From NCBI RefSeq assembly GCF_902506325.1, contig NZ_LR732328.1:623882-687881 (forward strand): DNA of 64,000 nucleotides, read 5' to 3'. This document shows, piece by piece, positions 49,687-57,372 of the stretch; within the stretch, counting starts at the first letter, position 1; each line of letters begins with the position of its first letter. The notes beneath the pieces are model-generated. The model did not search any database. It saw only the letters and a list, made by a program, of their open reading frames with translations, and was not told where the DNA came from. A program made the position numbers and the translations under genes. Source of the DNA: Limnobacter sp. 130. Lineage in GTDB: Bacteria > Pseudomonadota > Gammaproteobacteria > Burkholderiales > Burkholderiaceae_B.

Positions 49687-50667
49687 ATGTCCATGAGCGA
49701 ATCCTCTATTCCACAATCCGACCAAATCGTGGTTGCAGCTTTGTACAAGTTTGTCAGCCTGCCCGATTTCGAAGACATCAAGCCAGCGCTTGAAACGGTG
49801 TGCACTGATAACGACGTGCTGGGCACCTTGCTGCTGGCCAAAGAGGGCATCAACGGCACAGTGAGCGCCCCGCGCGCAGGCCTTGTGGCGCTGATGAATT
49901 ATTTGTGGAGCGATGCCCGGTTTGCGGACTTGGCGCCCAAGTATTCGATTGCGCCCGAGCAGGCCTTTACACGCATGAAAGTGAAGCTGAAGCGTGAAAT
50001 CGTGACCATGGGCAAAGACGGCATTGACCCCAAGCGTTTGGTGGGGCGCTACGTGAAGCCTTCGGACTGGAACGCCTTGATTCAAGACCCGGATACCTTG
50101 GTGATCGACACGCGCAACAACTACGAGTATGCAATTGGTACCTTTGAAGGTGCGGTAGACCCAGCAACCACCACATTTCGAGAATTTCCGGAATGGGTGG
50201 AGAAGAATTTGAAAAGCCTGCCCGCTGACAAGCGTCCGAAGAAAATTGCGATGTTTTGCACCGGTGGCATTCGCTGCGAAAAGTCCACGGCCTACATGCT
50301 GGAGCAGGGTTTCGAAGAGGTTTACCACCTTGAAGGCGGCATTTTGAAATACCTGGAAGAAATTCCTGAAGAACAAAGCTTGTGGAAAGGCGAGTGCTTT
50401 GTGTTTGACCAGCGTGTGTCGGTTACCCATGGTTTGCAGGTGGGGCACTACGACCTTTGCCACGCATGCCGCATGCCAATTACCGATGAAGAAAAGCAAA
50501 GCGAGAAGTACATTCAGGGTGTGGGTTGCCCGCATTGCTACGATTCATTGACGGATGATCAGAAGCAGCGTTTTGGCGAGCGCCAGAAGCAGATTCAACT
50601 GGCTAAAATGCGCAATGAAAAGCACATTGGCCGCAAGATGCCACCCAAAGAAGCGCATGCGGAGTAA
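49687..50667 (+). CDS. trhO: tRNA uridine(34) hydroxylase (rhodanese domain)
   Basis: A 326-residue protein of the UPF0176/TrhO family. The N-terminal part has [14 protein letters not shown] and [15 protein letters not shown]; the rhodanese domain has [19 protein letters not shown] and the active-site Cys in [16 protein letters not shown]. The C-terminal part has two CxxC pairs ([18 protein letters not shown]), which could bind metal. Characterised members hydroxylate U34 of tRNA for cmo5U/mo5U synthesis. I use ATG 49687 as the start; ATG 49693 and a TTG at 49657 are alternatives. It overlaps nothing and precedes the GST gene by 5 bp. Confidence 0.9.
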   Translation: MSMSESSIPQSDQIVVAALYKFVSLPDFEDIKPALETVCTDNDVLGTLLLAKEGINGTVSAPRAGLVALMNYLWSDARFADLAPKYSIAPEQAFTRMKVKLKREIVTMGKDGIDPKRLVGRYVKPSDWNALIQDPDTLVIDTRNNYEYAIGTFEGAVDPATTTFREFPEWVEKNLKSLPADKRPKKIAMFCTGGIRCEKSTAYMLEQGFEEVYHLEGGILKYLEEIPEEQSLWKGECFVFDQRVSVTHGLQVGHYDLCHACRMPITDEEKQSEKYIQGVGCPHCYDSLTDDQKQRFGERQKQIQLAKMRNEKHIGRKMPPKEAHAE

Positions 50668-50672
50668 ATAGG

Positions 50673-51350
50673 GTGGAGCACCAACTTGGTTTGCCTGTGC
50701 TGTACACCTTTCGCCGCTGCCCGTATGCCATGCGTGCACGGCTGGCGATTGTTGCCGCGGGTTTGAAAGTTGAAGTGCGCGAGTTGGTGTTGCGTGCAAA
50801 ACCCGCCCACATGCTGGAAATTTCACCGAAAGGGACTGTGCCCGTATTGTGGTTGCAAGACGGTACAGTGATTGATGAAAGCCTGGATGTAATGCGCTGG
50901 GCGGTGGGTCAGAATTTCCCGGTCGACTGGTTGGTGCTGAATGCTCAACAGCAGCAACAGTGTGATGAGTGGATTGCGTTGCTGGATGGTGAGTTCAAGC
51001 GCAACCTGGACCGTTACAAGTACCCTCACAGATATCACACAGAGTCCTCTACCTGTGATCCGCTTGAGCACCGTGCGGCGTGTGAAAAAATTCTGATGCA
51101 ATGGAATGAAGTGCTGATGCAGCAAGGCCCATGGCTATTTGGCAACAAACCCAGCTTTGCTGACTTCGCAATTCTTCCTTTCGTGCGCCAGTTTCGCATT
51201 GCTGATGAGGCCTGGTTTGATGCAGTGCCCGGTTACGAGGCGCTGAAGCAGTGGCTCGCAGACTTTCTACAATCGGACTTGCTGGAGACAGCCATGGTGA
51301 AGTACAGCCCTTGGCAACCAGCTGACATACCTTTAACCTTTCCGGGTTAG
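50673..51350 (+). CDS. Glutathione S-transferase-like protein
   Basis: A 225-residue protein with an N-terminal thioredoxin fold (LYTFRRCPYAMRARLAI, ISPKGTVPVLWL, VIDESLDVMRWAVGQ) and a helical C-terminal domain. The RRCPYAMRAR motif has a Cys in the glutaredoxin-like active-site position, and the P-V-P-L turn is conserved, so glutathione binding is likely. The specific reaction is unknown. It starts with GTG at 50673, 8 nt after GGAG at the end of trhO, and is cotranscribed with it. Confidence 0.85.
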   Translation: MEHQLGLPVLYTFRRCPYAMRARLAIVAAGLKVEVRELVLRAKPAHMLEISPKGTVPVLWLQDGTVIDESLDVMRWAVGQNFPVDWLVLNAQQQQQCDEWIALLDGEFKRNLDRYKYPHRYHTESSTCDPLEHRAACEKILMQWNEVLMQQGPWLFGNKPSFADFAILPFVRQFRIADEAWFDAVPGYEALKQWLADFLQSDLLETAMVKYSPWQPADIPLTFPG

Positions 51351-51477
51351 AGACGACCCTCTACGATTTTCTGGTCAACTTTCTATACACTCGCAAGTTA
51401 CGCAACAGTAACATTGTCTTGCTGGGCTATGCTAAGCCCTGAAAAAAGACATTCCCCCTATAAGAAGGACGAGACTC

Positions 51478-52905
51478 ATGGCCGACAAAATTCTTGAATT
51501 TGTTCACACCTCCACAGGTAAACAAATTGCCGCCGCACTGGGCTTGCCCGTGCCCCCCATGTTGAAGCGCGCCAAGGCTGGCTATGCTGAAAAAGCACTG
51601 GTCAATGCAAATGCCTTGGTGGGTGCCAGCGCATTTGGCCCGGTGGCTACTTCGGTGGTGAAGGCATTGAATGCCATGGGTGCTTCCATCAAGGTGTCGG
51701 CTGATTTGGCTGGTCTGGATGGCATTAAGCAAGCGGCAGCCAAGGCCAAAGTCGATGTGTCCATTTCCCAGGCCGACAACGGCGTGCCTGAAAATGTGTA
51801 TGTGCTCGACGTAACAGCCGCCGCGAACGTGGCTGATCTGCGTTTGTTGTACGATTTTTTCAACCCACGCCTGCGCAAAGTGCCTTCGAACAGCCGCATC
51901 GTGGTGATTGGTCGCCCACGCGGTGATTGCAAAGACGCATTGGCAGAAACTGCGCAATCTTCATTGCCAGGCTTTATTCGCAGCCTTGCAAAAGAAAGTG
52001 GCAAGAACGGCACCACAGCCAATTTGCTTCAGGTAAAAACTGGTGCCGAAAACGGCATTGAAGGTGCGTTGCGCTTTTTCTTGAGCCCGCATTCAGCATT
52101 TGTAACTGGTCAGGTGTTGCCCGTGGTTGGCGCACCCAAGGGTGTGAAGGTTGCTGCGTTTGCTGAGAAGCCATTGACTGGCAAACTGGCTGTGGTCACC
52201 GGTGCTGCACGCGGCATTGGTGCCGCCATTGCTGAAGTGTTGGCCCGCGAAGGTGCAACCGTGATTGGTGTGGATCGCCCGGCTGATGAAAGCGTGCTGG
52301 GTACCACCATGAGCAGCATTGGCGGTATTGCTTGCCCGTTGGACATTACCGATGCAGACGCCGGCCAAAAGTTGGCTGCTGTTGCCGCGAACAAAGGCGG
52401 CAAGATTGACATCATCGTGCACAACGCCGGTATTACCCGCGACAAGATGATGCGCAACATGGCTGCCCACTTGTGGGACATGGTGCTGGACGTAAACCTG
52501 GGTGCGATTGTTCGTTGTAACGACCAACTGCTGGCTGACGATGCTTTTGGTGCGAATGCCCGCATTGTGTGTATTTCATCGATTGGTGGCATTGCCGGTA
52601 ACGCAGGCCAAACCAATTACGCTGCAACCAAGAGCGCCGTGATTGGCTATGTGGATGCAATGGCCAAGCAACTGGAAGGCAAGGGCATTTCGATCAATGC
52701 GATTGCACCGGGCTTTATTGAAACTCAAATGACTGCTGCGATTCCCGTGGTAACCCGCGAAGTGGCCCGTCGTTTGTCCAGCCTGTCGCAAGGCGGCTTG
52801 CCAGTGGACATTGCAGAAGCAGTGACTTTCATGGCCAGCCCATTGGCTGCTGGTGTAAACGGTGCCACCTTGCGTGTGTGCGGACAAAACCTGGTGGGCG
52901 CGTAA
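51478..52905 (+). CDS. High-molecular-weight 3-oxoacyl-ACP/CoA reductase (FabG4 type)
   Basis: A 475-residue short-chain dehydrogenase. Unlike normal FabG (about 245 residues) it has an N-terminal flavodoxin-like extension of about 220 residues that lacks a full cofactor motif, followed by the catalytic SDR domain: VVTGAARGIGAAIAEVLARE, HNAGITRDKMM, CISSIGGIAGNAGQTNYAAT with the Y-x3-K pair. This is the HMwFabG architecture, which uses NADH and CoA substrates in mycobacteria. It starts the fabG-thiolase-MaoC cluster; a hairpin (GGGCT/AGCCC, 51424-51439) lies in its leader. Confidence 0.92.
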   Translation: MADKILEFVHTSTGKQIAAALGLPVPPMLKRAKAGYAEKALVNANALVGASAFGPVATSVVKALNAMGASIKVSADLAGLDGIKQAAAKAKVDVSISQADNGVPENVYVLDVTAAANVADLRLLYDFFNPRLRKVPSNSRIVVIGRPRGDCKDALAETAQSSLPGFIRSLAKESGKNGTTANLLQVKTGAENGIEGALRFFLSPHSAFVTGQVLPVVGAPKGVKVAAFAEKPLTGKLAVVTGAARGIGAAIAEVLAREGATVIGVDRPADESVLGTTMSSIGGIACPLDITDADAGQKLAAVAANKGGKIDIIVHNAGITRDKMMRNMAAHLWDMVLDVNLGAIVRCNDQLLADDAFGANARIVCISSIGGIAGNAGQTNYAATKSAVIGYVDAMAKQLEGKGISINAIAPGFIETQMTAAIPVVTREVARRLSSLSQGGLPVDIAEAVTFMASPLAAGVNGATLRVCGQNLVGA

Positions 52906-52948
52906 TTAATTTACGTCACCTGCAAATAAAAATTATCTGGAGAAAACT

Positions 52949-54229
52949 ATGAAACACGGTCGTCGCGTTGCCATTATCGGCGGTTCACGCATTCCATTTG
53001 CACGTTCAAACACAGCCTACATTGGCAAATCCAACCAGGACATGCTGACTGCAGCATTCCGTGGCGTTGTCGACAAATTCCAGTTGCACGGTGAAGAACT
53101 GGGCGATGTGGTGGCGGGTGCTGTTGTGAAGCACAGCCGCGATTTTTCCCTGTGTCGTGAGTCTGTATTGGGTTCAGGCTTGAGCCCAATGACACCTGCA
53201 TTCGACATTCAGCAAGCTTGTGGTACTGGCCTGGAAGCCGCCATTGTAGTGGCCAACAAAATTGCCTTGGGTCAAATTGAAGTGGGCATGGCCGGTGGTG
53301 TAGACACCACCACTGACGCACCGATCGCCGTAAGCGAAGGTTTGCGCAAAATTTTGCTGGAAGCCAACCGCGCCCGCGACACCAAAGGCAAACTGGCCGC
53401 ACTGTTGAAAATTCGCCCCAAGCACCTGGCACCACTGCCACCCGCCAACGCAGAACCGCGTACAAAAATGAGCATGGGTGCGCACTGTGAAGTGATGGCG
53501 CAAACTTGGGGTATTACCCGTGAAGAGCAGGACGAGTTGGCTGTAAGCAGCCACTTGAAAGCCGCCAAAGCCTACGAAGAAGGCTTCTTCGATGACCTGG
53601 TGGTTCCATTCAATGGTTTGACCCGCGACAACAACCTGCGCGCTGATTCTTCAGTTGAACGCCTGCAAGGTTTGAAGCCTGCGTTTGACCGCAAGAGCGG
53701 CAAGGGCACCATGACTGCTGGCAACTCCACACCGCTGACCGATGGCGCGTCTGCTGTGTTGCTGGCTTCTGAAGACTGGGCGAAAGCACGTGGCATTCAG
53801 CCATTGGCTTACCTGACATTCAGCGAGACCATTGGTGTTGATTTTGTGTCGGGCAAGGAAGGCCTGTTGATGGCCCCCGCATACGCTGTGCCACGCATGT
53901 TGAAGAAAGCCGGTGTGAAGCTGCAAGACTTTGACTTCTACGAAATTCACGAAGCGTTTGCTGCACAGGTGCTGTGTACATTGAAGTCTTGGGAAGACCC
54001 CAAGTTCTGCAAGGAAAAACTGGGTCTTGACGCACCTTTGGGAACAATTGATCGCAGCAAGCTGAACGTGAAAGGTGGTTCATTGGCTGTTGGCCACCCA
54101 TTTGCAGCCACTGGTGGCCGCATCATTGGCACATTGGCCAAGTTGCTGAATGAAAAAGGCAGCGGCAAGGGCTTGATCTCTATCTGCGCAGCCGGTGGTA
54201 TCGGTGTAACTGCAATTATTGAGAAGTGA
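52949..54229 (+). CDS. Acetyl-CoA C-acyltransferase (thiolase, FadI/FadA2-like)
   Basis: A 426-residue thiolase. The nucleophilic Cys is in FDIQQACGTGLEAAIV; the active-site His residues are in IHEAFAAQVL and NVKGGSLAVGHPFAATGGR, and the second Cys in ISICAAGGIGVTAII. Length is close to the trifunctional-type FadI rather than the 390-residue FadA. It can work in beta-oxidation or in the reverse direction for acetoacetyl-CoA. GGAG precedes the ATG by 7 nt. It lies between the reductase (43 bp) and MaoC gene (4 bp). Confidence 0.93.
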   Translation: MKHGRRVAIIGGSRIPFARSNTAYIGKSNQDMLTAAFRGVVDKFQLHGEELGDVVAGAVVKHSRDFSLCRESVLGSGLSPMTPAFDIQQACGTGLEAAIVVANKIALGQIEVGMAGGVDTTTDAPIAVSEGLRKILLEANRARDTKGKLAALLKIRPKHLAPLPPANAEPRTKMSMGAHCEVMAQTWGITREEQDELAVSSHLKAAKAYEEGFFDDLVVPFNGLTRDNNLRADSSVERLQGLKPAFDRKSGKGTMTAGNSTPLTDGASAVLLASEDWAKARGIQPLAYLTFSETIGVDFVSGKEGLLMAPAYAVPRMLKKAGVKLQDFDFYEIHEAFAAQVLCTLKSWEDPKFCKEKLGLDAPLGTIDRSKLNVKGGSLAVGHPFAATGGRIIGTLAKLLNEKGSGKGLISICAAGGIGVTAIIEK

Positions 54230-54233
54230 AATC

Positions 54234-55124
54234 ATGAGCGTGAATGACACCCTGAAAGCAGCGGCGAAATTTTTCGAGCTGTCTGAGTTTCCAAATGGCA
54301 AGGCGCTGCTGCTGAAGGCTGCCACCACGTCCAACAAAAAGCCAAAACCCGACACGCAGGCCGCGCGCCTGGGTGCCCGGGTGAAGAAAGTATTCATTGA
54401 CCGTGAATGGGTACGCCAATACAACGCCGTGTGTGGCTTCAAGGAAGATGAAATTTCCTTGACTGCACCGCAGGTGGTGGCTTCCCCACTGCACATGTAT
54501 TTGCTCAGCCGCCCAGAGCACCCCATGCCGATGTTGGGCATGGTTCACCTGCACAATTCAATTGAATGCAGCAAGCCGCTGGAATATGGCACTGCTTACG
54601 ATGTGGTGGTGACTGTGGGTGAAACCCGCAGCATTTCACTGGGCTTGGAATTTGATGTGCACACCGAGTTTCTGGTGGGTGAAGAAGTGCACTGGAGCAG
54701 CGTGATGACCATTCTGTGCCGTGTGAAGGGCATGCCCAAGCCGGTGACGAAACCTGCACCCGTTGAGCCATTAAGTGCGATCGGCGCGCAGTATGCTGCC
54801 GTGAAAGTGCCTGAAAACCAGGGTCGCAAGTACGCCAAGGTGTCGAACGATTACAACCCGATTCACCTGTATGCGCAAACCGCCAAAATGTTTGGTTTCA
54901 AGCAGGCGATTGTGCACGGCATGTGGACTGCTGCAAAAACATTGAGCATTGTCGAAGCCAGTTTGGGTTCGCGTGCAAGCAAGTTTGATTTGTCGTTCAA
55001 GCAGCCCGTGTTTTTACCATCGGGTATTTCGGTGAAGCATGTCACTGTCAGTGGTGCTTCGAAGTTTGAAGTGCTGGCCGAGCGGGATTCGAAAGTGTTG
55101 ATGGTCGGAAGTATTGTAAGTTGA
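54234..55124 (+). CDS. MaoC-like enoyl-CoA hydratase/dehydratase
   Basis: A 296-residue double-hotdog-type protein. The C-terminal half has the hydratase 2 motif SNDYNPIHLYAQTAKMFGF with catalytic Asp and His, followed by IVHGMWTAAK. The N-terminal half (about 1-170) should be a degenerate hotdog. It is an (R)-specific enoyl-CoA hydratase or acyl dehydratase, matching the thiolase and ketoreductase next to it. I use ATG 54234, 4 bp after the thiolase stop; an upstream TTG at 54219 overlaps the thiolase. Confidence 0.88.
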   Translation: MSVNDTLKAAAKFFELSEFPNGKALLLKAATTSNKKPKPDTQAARLGARVKKVFIDREWVRQYNAVCGFKEDEISLTAPQVVASPLHMYLLSRPEHPMPMLGMVHLHNSIECSKPLEYGTAYDVVVTVGETRSISLGLEFDVHTEFLVGEEVHWSSVMTILCRVKGMPKPVTKPAPVEPLSAIGAQYAAVKVPENQGRKYAKVSNDYNPIHLYAQTAKMFGFKQAIVHGMWTAAKTLSIVEASLGSRASKFDLSFKQPVFLPSGISVKHVTVSGASKFEVLAERDSKVLMVGSIVS

Positions 55125-55193
55125 TTGGTGCGGTGTGTCGGCTTCGCATCGCGTTACTCATTGCGCCTAGATCCAAGTCGAATTCCCCTTTTT

Positions 55194-55365
55194 GATTCTG
55201 GCTCGGTTCATGCGAAACGCAAAAGCGTCTTCGCATCGACCTTGCAGGTCGCCCCTCGCTGCGAATCAAACCGGGCGACTTGATCTTGAATCGGCGTAAT
55301 GATGCAACGCTGCTGCAAAGCTTCACCGTACTAATCATTCCACCGGCGTTGTTTGCGAAGTTCGC
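55194..55365. repeat. Structured interspersed repeat, copy B
   Basis: Begins GATTCTGGCTC like copy A. Hairpin 1 is 55210-55236, the same stem as copy A with loop AAAA instead of CAAA and the same bulged C. Hairpin 2 is 55237-55251 (CGACCT, loop TGC, AGGTCG), different bases from copy A but still perfectly paired. TTTGATTC (55191-55198) pairs with GAATCAAA (55263-55270). The copy ends TTGCGAAGTTCGCTTTG. TGCGAA/TTCGCA occurs at 55211, 55230, 55260 and 55354, plus 55143 just outside. Confidence 0.6.
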
Positions 55366-55371
55366 TTTGTC

Positions 55372-56034
55372 CTATCTCTCCGACAGTCCCGGCATCAGGC
55401 TGGTCTCAATCATTTTCTGCATATCCCGAATCGGAATTTCGGGGTGCTGAATCCACCATCGCGCCCCCGCTTCAACAGCCCCCACCATGATGTTGGCCAA
55501 GGCCACAGCCTGAATGCCTGCCTTGTCGTCGTTTTTGGCGTTCGAGGGGTCGTTGAGTCCTTCAATGGTTTTGGCCGCGGCTTCAATGAAGCTGTTTCTA
55601 AAGAAGGCCACCTTCTCGCCAACCGGACCAACACTTGTCAGCGCTTCGTTGTACAAAACCGACCAACCGTCCCGGTGGCGTTCTACAAACGTCAAAAAGC
55701 TGAACATGATTAATTTCAGTCGCTCTTGGGGATTTGGGTTGGCCATCAATATGGACAGGCCAGACATGAGGTGATTGCCCACTTGTGTGATGGTGGCCAG
55801 GTAAAGCGCGTCTTTGGAGCCAAAGTAGCGGTAGAGCAGGGGTTTGGTGACACCTGCGCCTTCAGCAATTTGTTCCATGCTGGTGGAGTGGAAGCCGTGG
55901 CGAGAAAACACCGAGCCAGCAACATCCAGGATTTGGCCCATGCGCTGTTCTTTGGGAACTTTTCGTGTGCCCAGGCGTTTTGTTTCCAAGGTAGGCGCTG
56001 CGTTTTTATTGTTATCGTTCGCTTTTTTCACCAA
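55372..56034 (-). CDS. TetR-family transcriptional regulator
   Basis: A 220-residue regulator. The N-terminal helix-turn-helix (about 25-75) shows RMGQILDVAGSVFSRHGFHS, TSMEQIAEGAGVTKPLLYRY and FGSKDALYLATI. The C-terminal ligand domain is unassigned. It is convergent with the fabG-thiolase-MaoC cluster, with repeat copy B between. It is a reasonable candidate regulator of that cluster or of the desaturase, whose upstream palindrome looks like a TetR site, but no binding site was identified for it. Confidence 0.88.
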   Translation of the reverse strand: MVKKANDNNKNAAPTLETKRLGTRKVPKEQRMGQILDVAGSVFSRHGFHSTSMEQIAEGAGVTKPLLYRYFGSKDALYLATITQVGNHLMSGLSILMANPNPQERLKLIMFSFLTFVERHRDGWSVLYNEALTSVGPVGEKVAFFRNSFIEAAAKTIEGLNDPSNAKNDDKAGIQAVALANIMVGAVEAGARWWIQHPEIPIRDMQKMIETSLMPGLSER

Positions 56035-56094
56035 TTTACTTGCCGGTTACATTGACATTTTGAAGTGTATCAAGCTTCTTTCAGTTTTGTGAAT

Positions 56095-56129
56095 AAAAAA
56101 AGCCCCACAAAAAGTGTGAGGCTTTTTTA
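56095..56129 (-). terminator. Terminator of the iron-binding protein gene
   Basis: AAAAAAGCC-c-CACA and TGTG-a-GGCTTTTTT form an imperfect stem, with a U-run on the minus strand. It lies 33 bp after the stop of the ferric-iron binding protein gene. Confidence 0.82.
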
Positions 56130-56161
56130 CTGATCAGCGATCGGTAAGTTACTAAATTTTA

Positions 56162-57196
56162 TTACTTGTACCCTACTCGATCCATGATTTGCTGCGACAG
56201 GGCTGTGTTGGCAGCCAGTGTTTTTGCGGGTGTTACGTCTTGTTTGTAGGCACCAAGTGATTCCAGCGCAGCATTGTCTACCTTCACGCCGGGAACTGTG
56301 GGCCACTCGTTGTTACCATTTGCAAAGTACTTCTGGGCAGAGTCGCTGGCAAGGTATTCCAGAAACTTGACAGCGCCTTCACGGTTGGGTGCATTTTTAG
56401 CCACTGCACCGCCAGACACGTTCATGTGAACGCCGTAGCTGCTTTGGTTGGGCCAGATAAAGCCAACTTTGGACACCACTTCTTTGTCTTCGGCTTTGTC
56501 AGATTTCAACAAACGAACCCAGTAGTAGCTGTTGCTCAAAGCCACGCCGCATTCGCCGGAGGCTACAGCACGGATCTGGTCGGTATCGCCGCCCTTGGGG
56601 CTGCGGGCCATGTTGTCTACTACGCCCTGAGCCCAGCTTTCTGCGCCTTTTTCACCCAGGTGGCTGATCATGCTGCTCATCAGGGAAAGCATGTAGGGGT
56701 GTGAGCCAGAACGTGTGCAAACCTTGCCTTTCATTTCTGGCTTGGCCAAGTCTTCGTAATTCTGGACCAGTTTGGGATCAACGTTCGCCTTGTTGTACAC
56801 AATCACGCGGCTGCGGGCTGAGAATGCATACCACAAGCCATTCTCACCGGTGAACTGCGCTGGAATCCGGTCGGACAACACTTTTGACTTCACTGGTTGG
56901 AACAAACCGTCTTGTTGAGCGCGTGCCAAGCGGGCCGCATCAACAAGCAGTACCACGTCAGCTGGGCTGCGAGCACCTTCGCTGCGCATGCGTTCAAGCA
57001 ACGCTTCGTCGCCCAGTTCAAGGCGCTTGATGGCGATACCGGTTTGCTTGGTGAAGTCCTCGTACATTTTTTCATCGGTCGAGTAATGGCGTGCCGAGTA
57101 GAGGTTGATTACTTTGTCGTCGGCTTGGGCTACAGCACCGAAGCCAATCAAACTGGCGATTGAAACTGAGATCAGTGTTTTGAAAGTGTTCTTCAT
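56162..57196 (-). CDS. Fe(III) ABC transporter substrate-binding protein (FbpA/FutA type)
   Basis: A 344-residue periplasmic binding protein. The signal peptide MKNTFKTLISVSIASLIGFG is cleaved near AQA-DD. The mature part has VINLYSARHYSTDEKMYEDF, the conserved VYNKANVDPKLVQNYEDL and CTRSGSHPYMLSLMSSMI; the tyrosine pair in SNSYYWVRLL is the expected iron-ligand position. It should bind ferric iron in the periplasm. No permease or ATPase gene is adjacent, so its partners must lie elsewhere. A Fur-box-like sequence lies 55 bp upstream. Confidence 0.9.
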   Translation of the reverse strand: MKNTFKTLISVSIASLIGFGAVAQADDKVINLYSARHYSTDEKMYEDFTKQTGIAIKRLELGDEALLERMRSEGARSPADVVLLVDAARLARAQQDGLFQPVKSKVLSDRIPAQFTGENGLWYAFSARSRVIVYNKANVDPKLVQNYEDLAKPEMKGKVCTRSGSHPYMLSLMSSMISHLGEKGAESWAQGVVDNMARSPKGGDTDQIRAVASGECGVALSNSYYWVRLLKSDKAEDKEVVSKVGFIWPNQSSYGVHMNVSGGAVAKNAPNREGAVKFLEYLASDSAQKYFANGNNEWPTVPGVKVDNAALESLGAYKQDVTPAKTLAANTALSQQIMDRVGYK

Positions 57197-57250
57197 GGTG
57201 ATTAGGACTTTCCTGAGAGTGGTTGGGTTACTTTTTACCTCACTAGTCTA

Positions 57251-57269
57251 GCAAATAGTAATTATTTAT
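57251..57269 (-). promoter_or_regulatory. Possible Fur box upstream of the iron-binding protein gene
   Basis: The 19-mer matches the Fur consensus GATAATGATAATCATTATC at 11 of 19 positions, a weak score. The position, 55 bp before the iron-binding protein start in an AT-rich stretch, is right for Fur control. It also lies about 104 bp before the divergent prpE start. Confidence 0.3.
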
Positions 57270-57372
57270 GTAACAAGAAGTGTTCTCGTTTAAAAATAAT
57301 TTTAGCGATAGTCAGAGTGTCGTAAGCGCGGGTTTCTACATTGGGTGCACCAAGAAATGAGGAGATAGCGCT

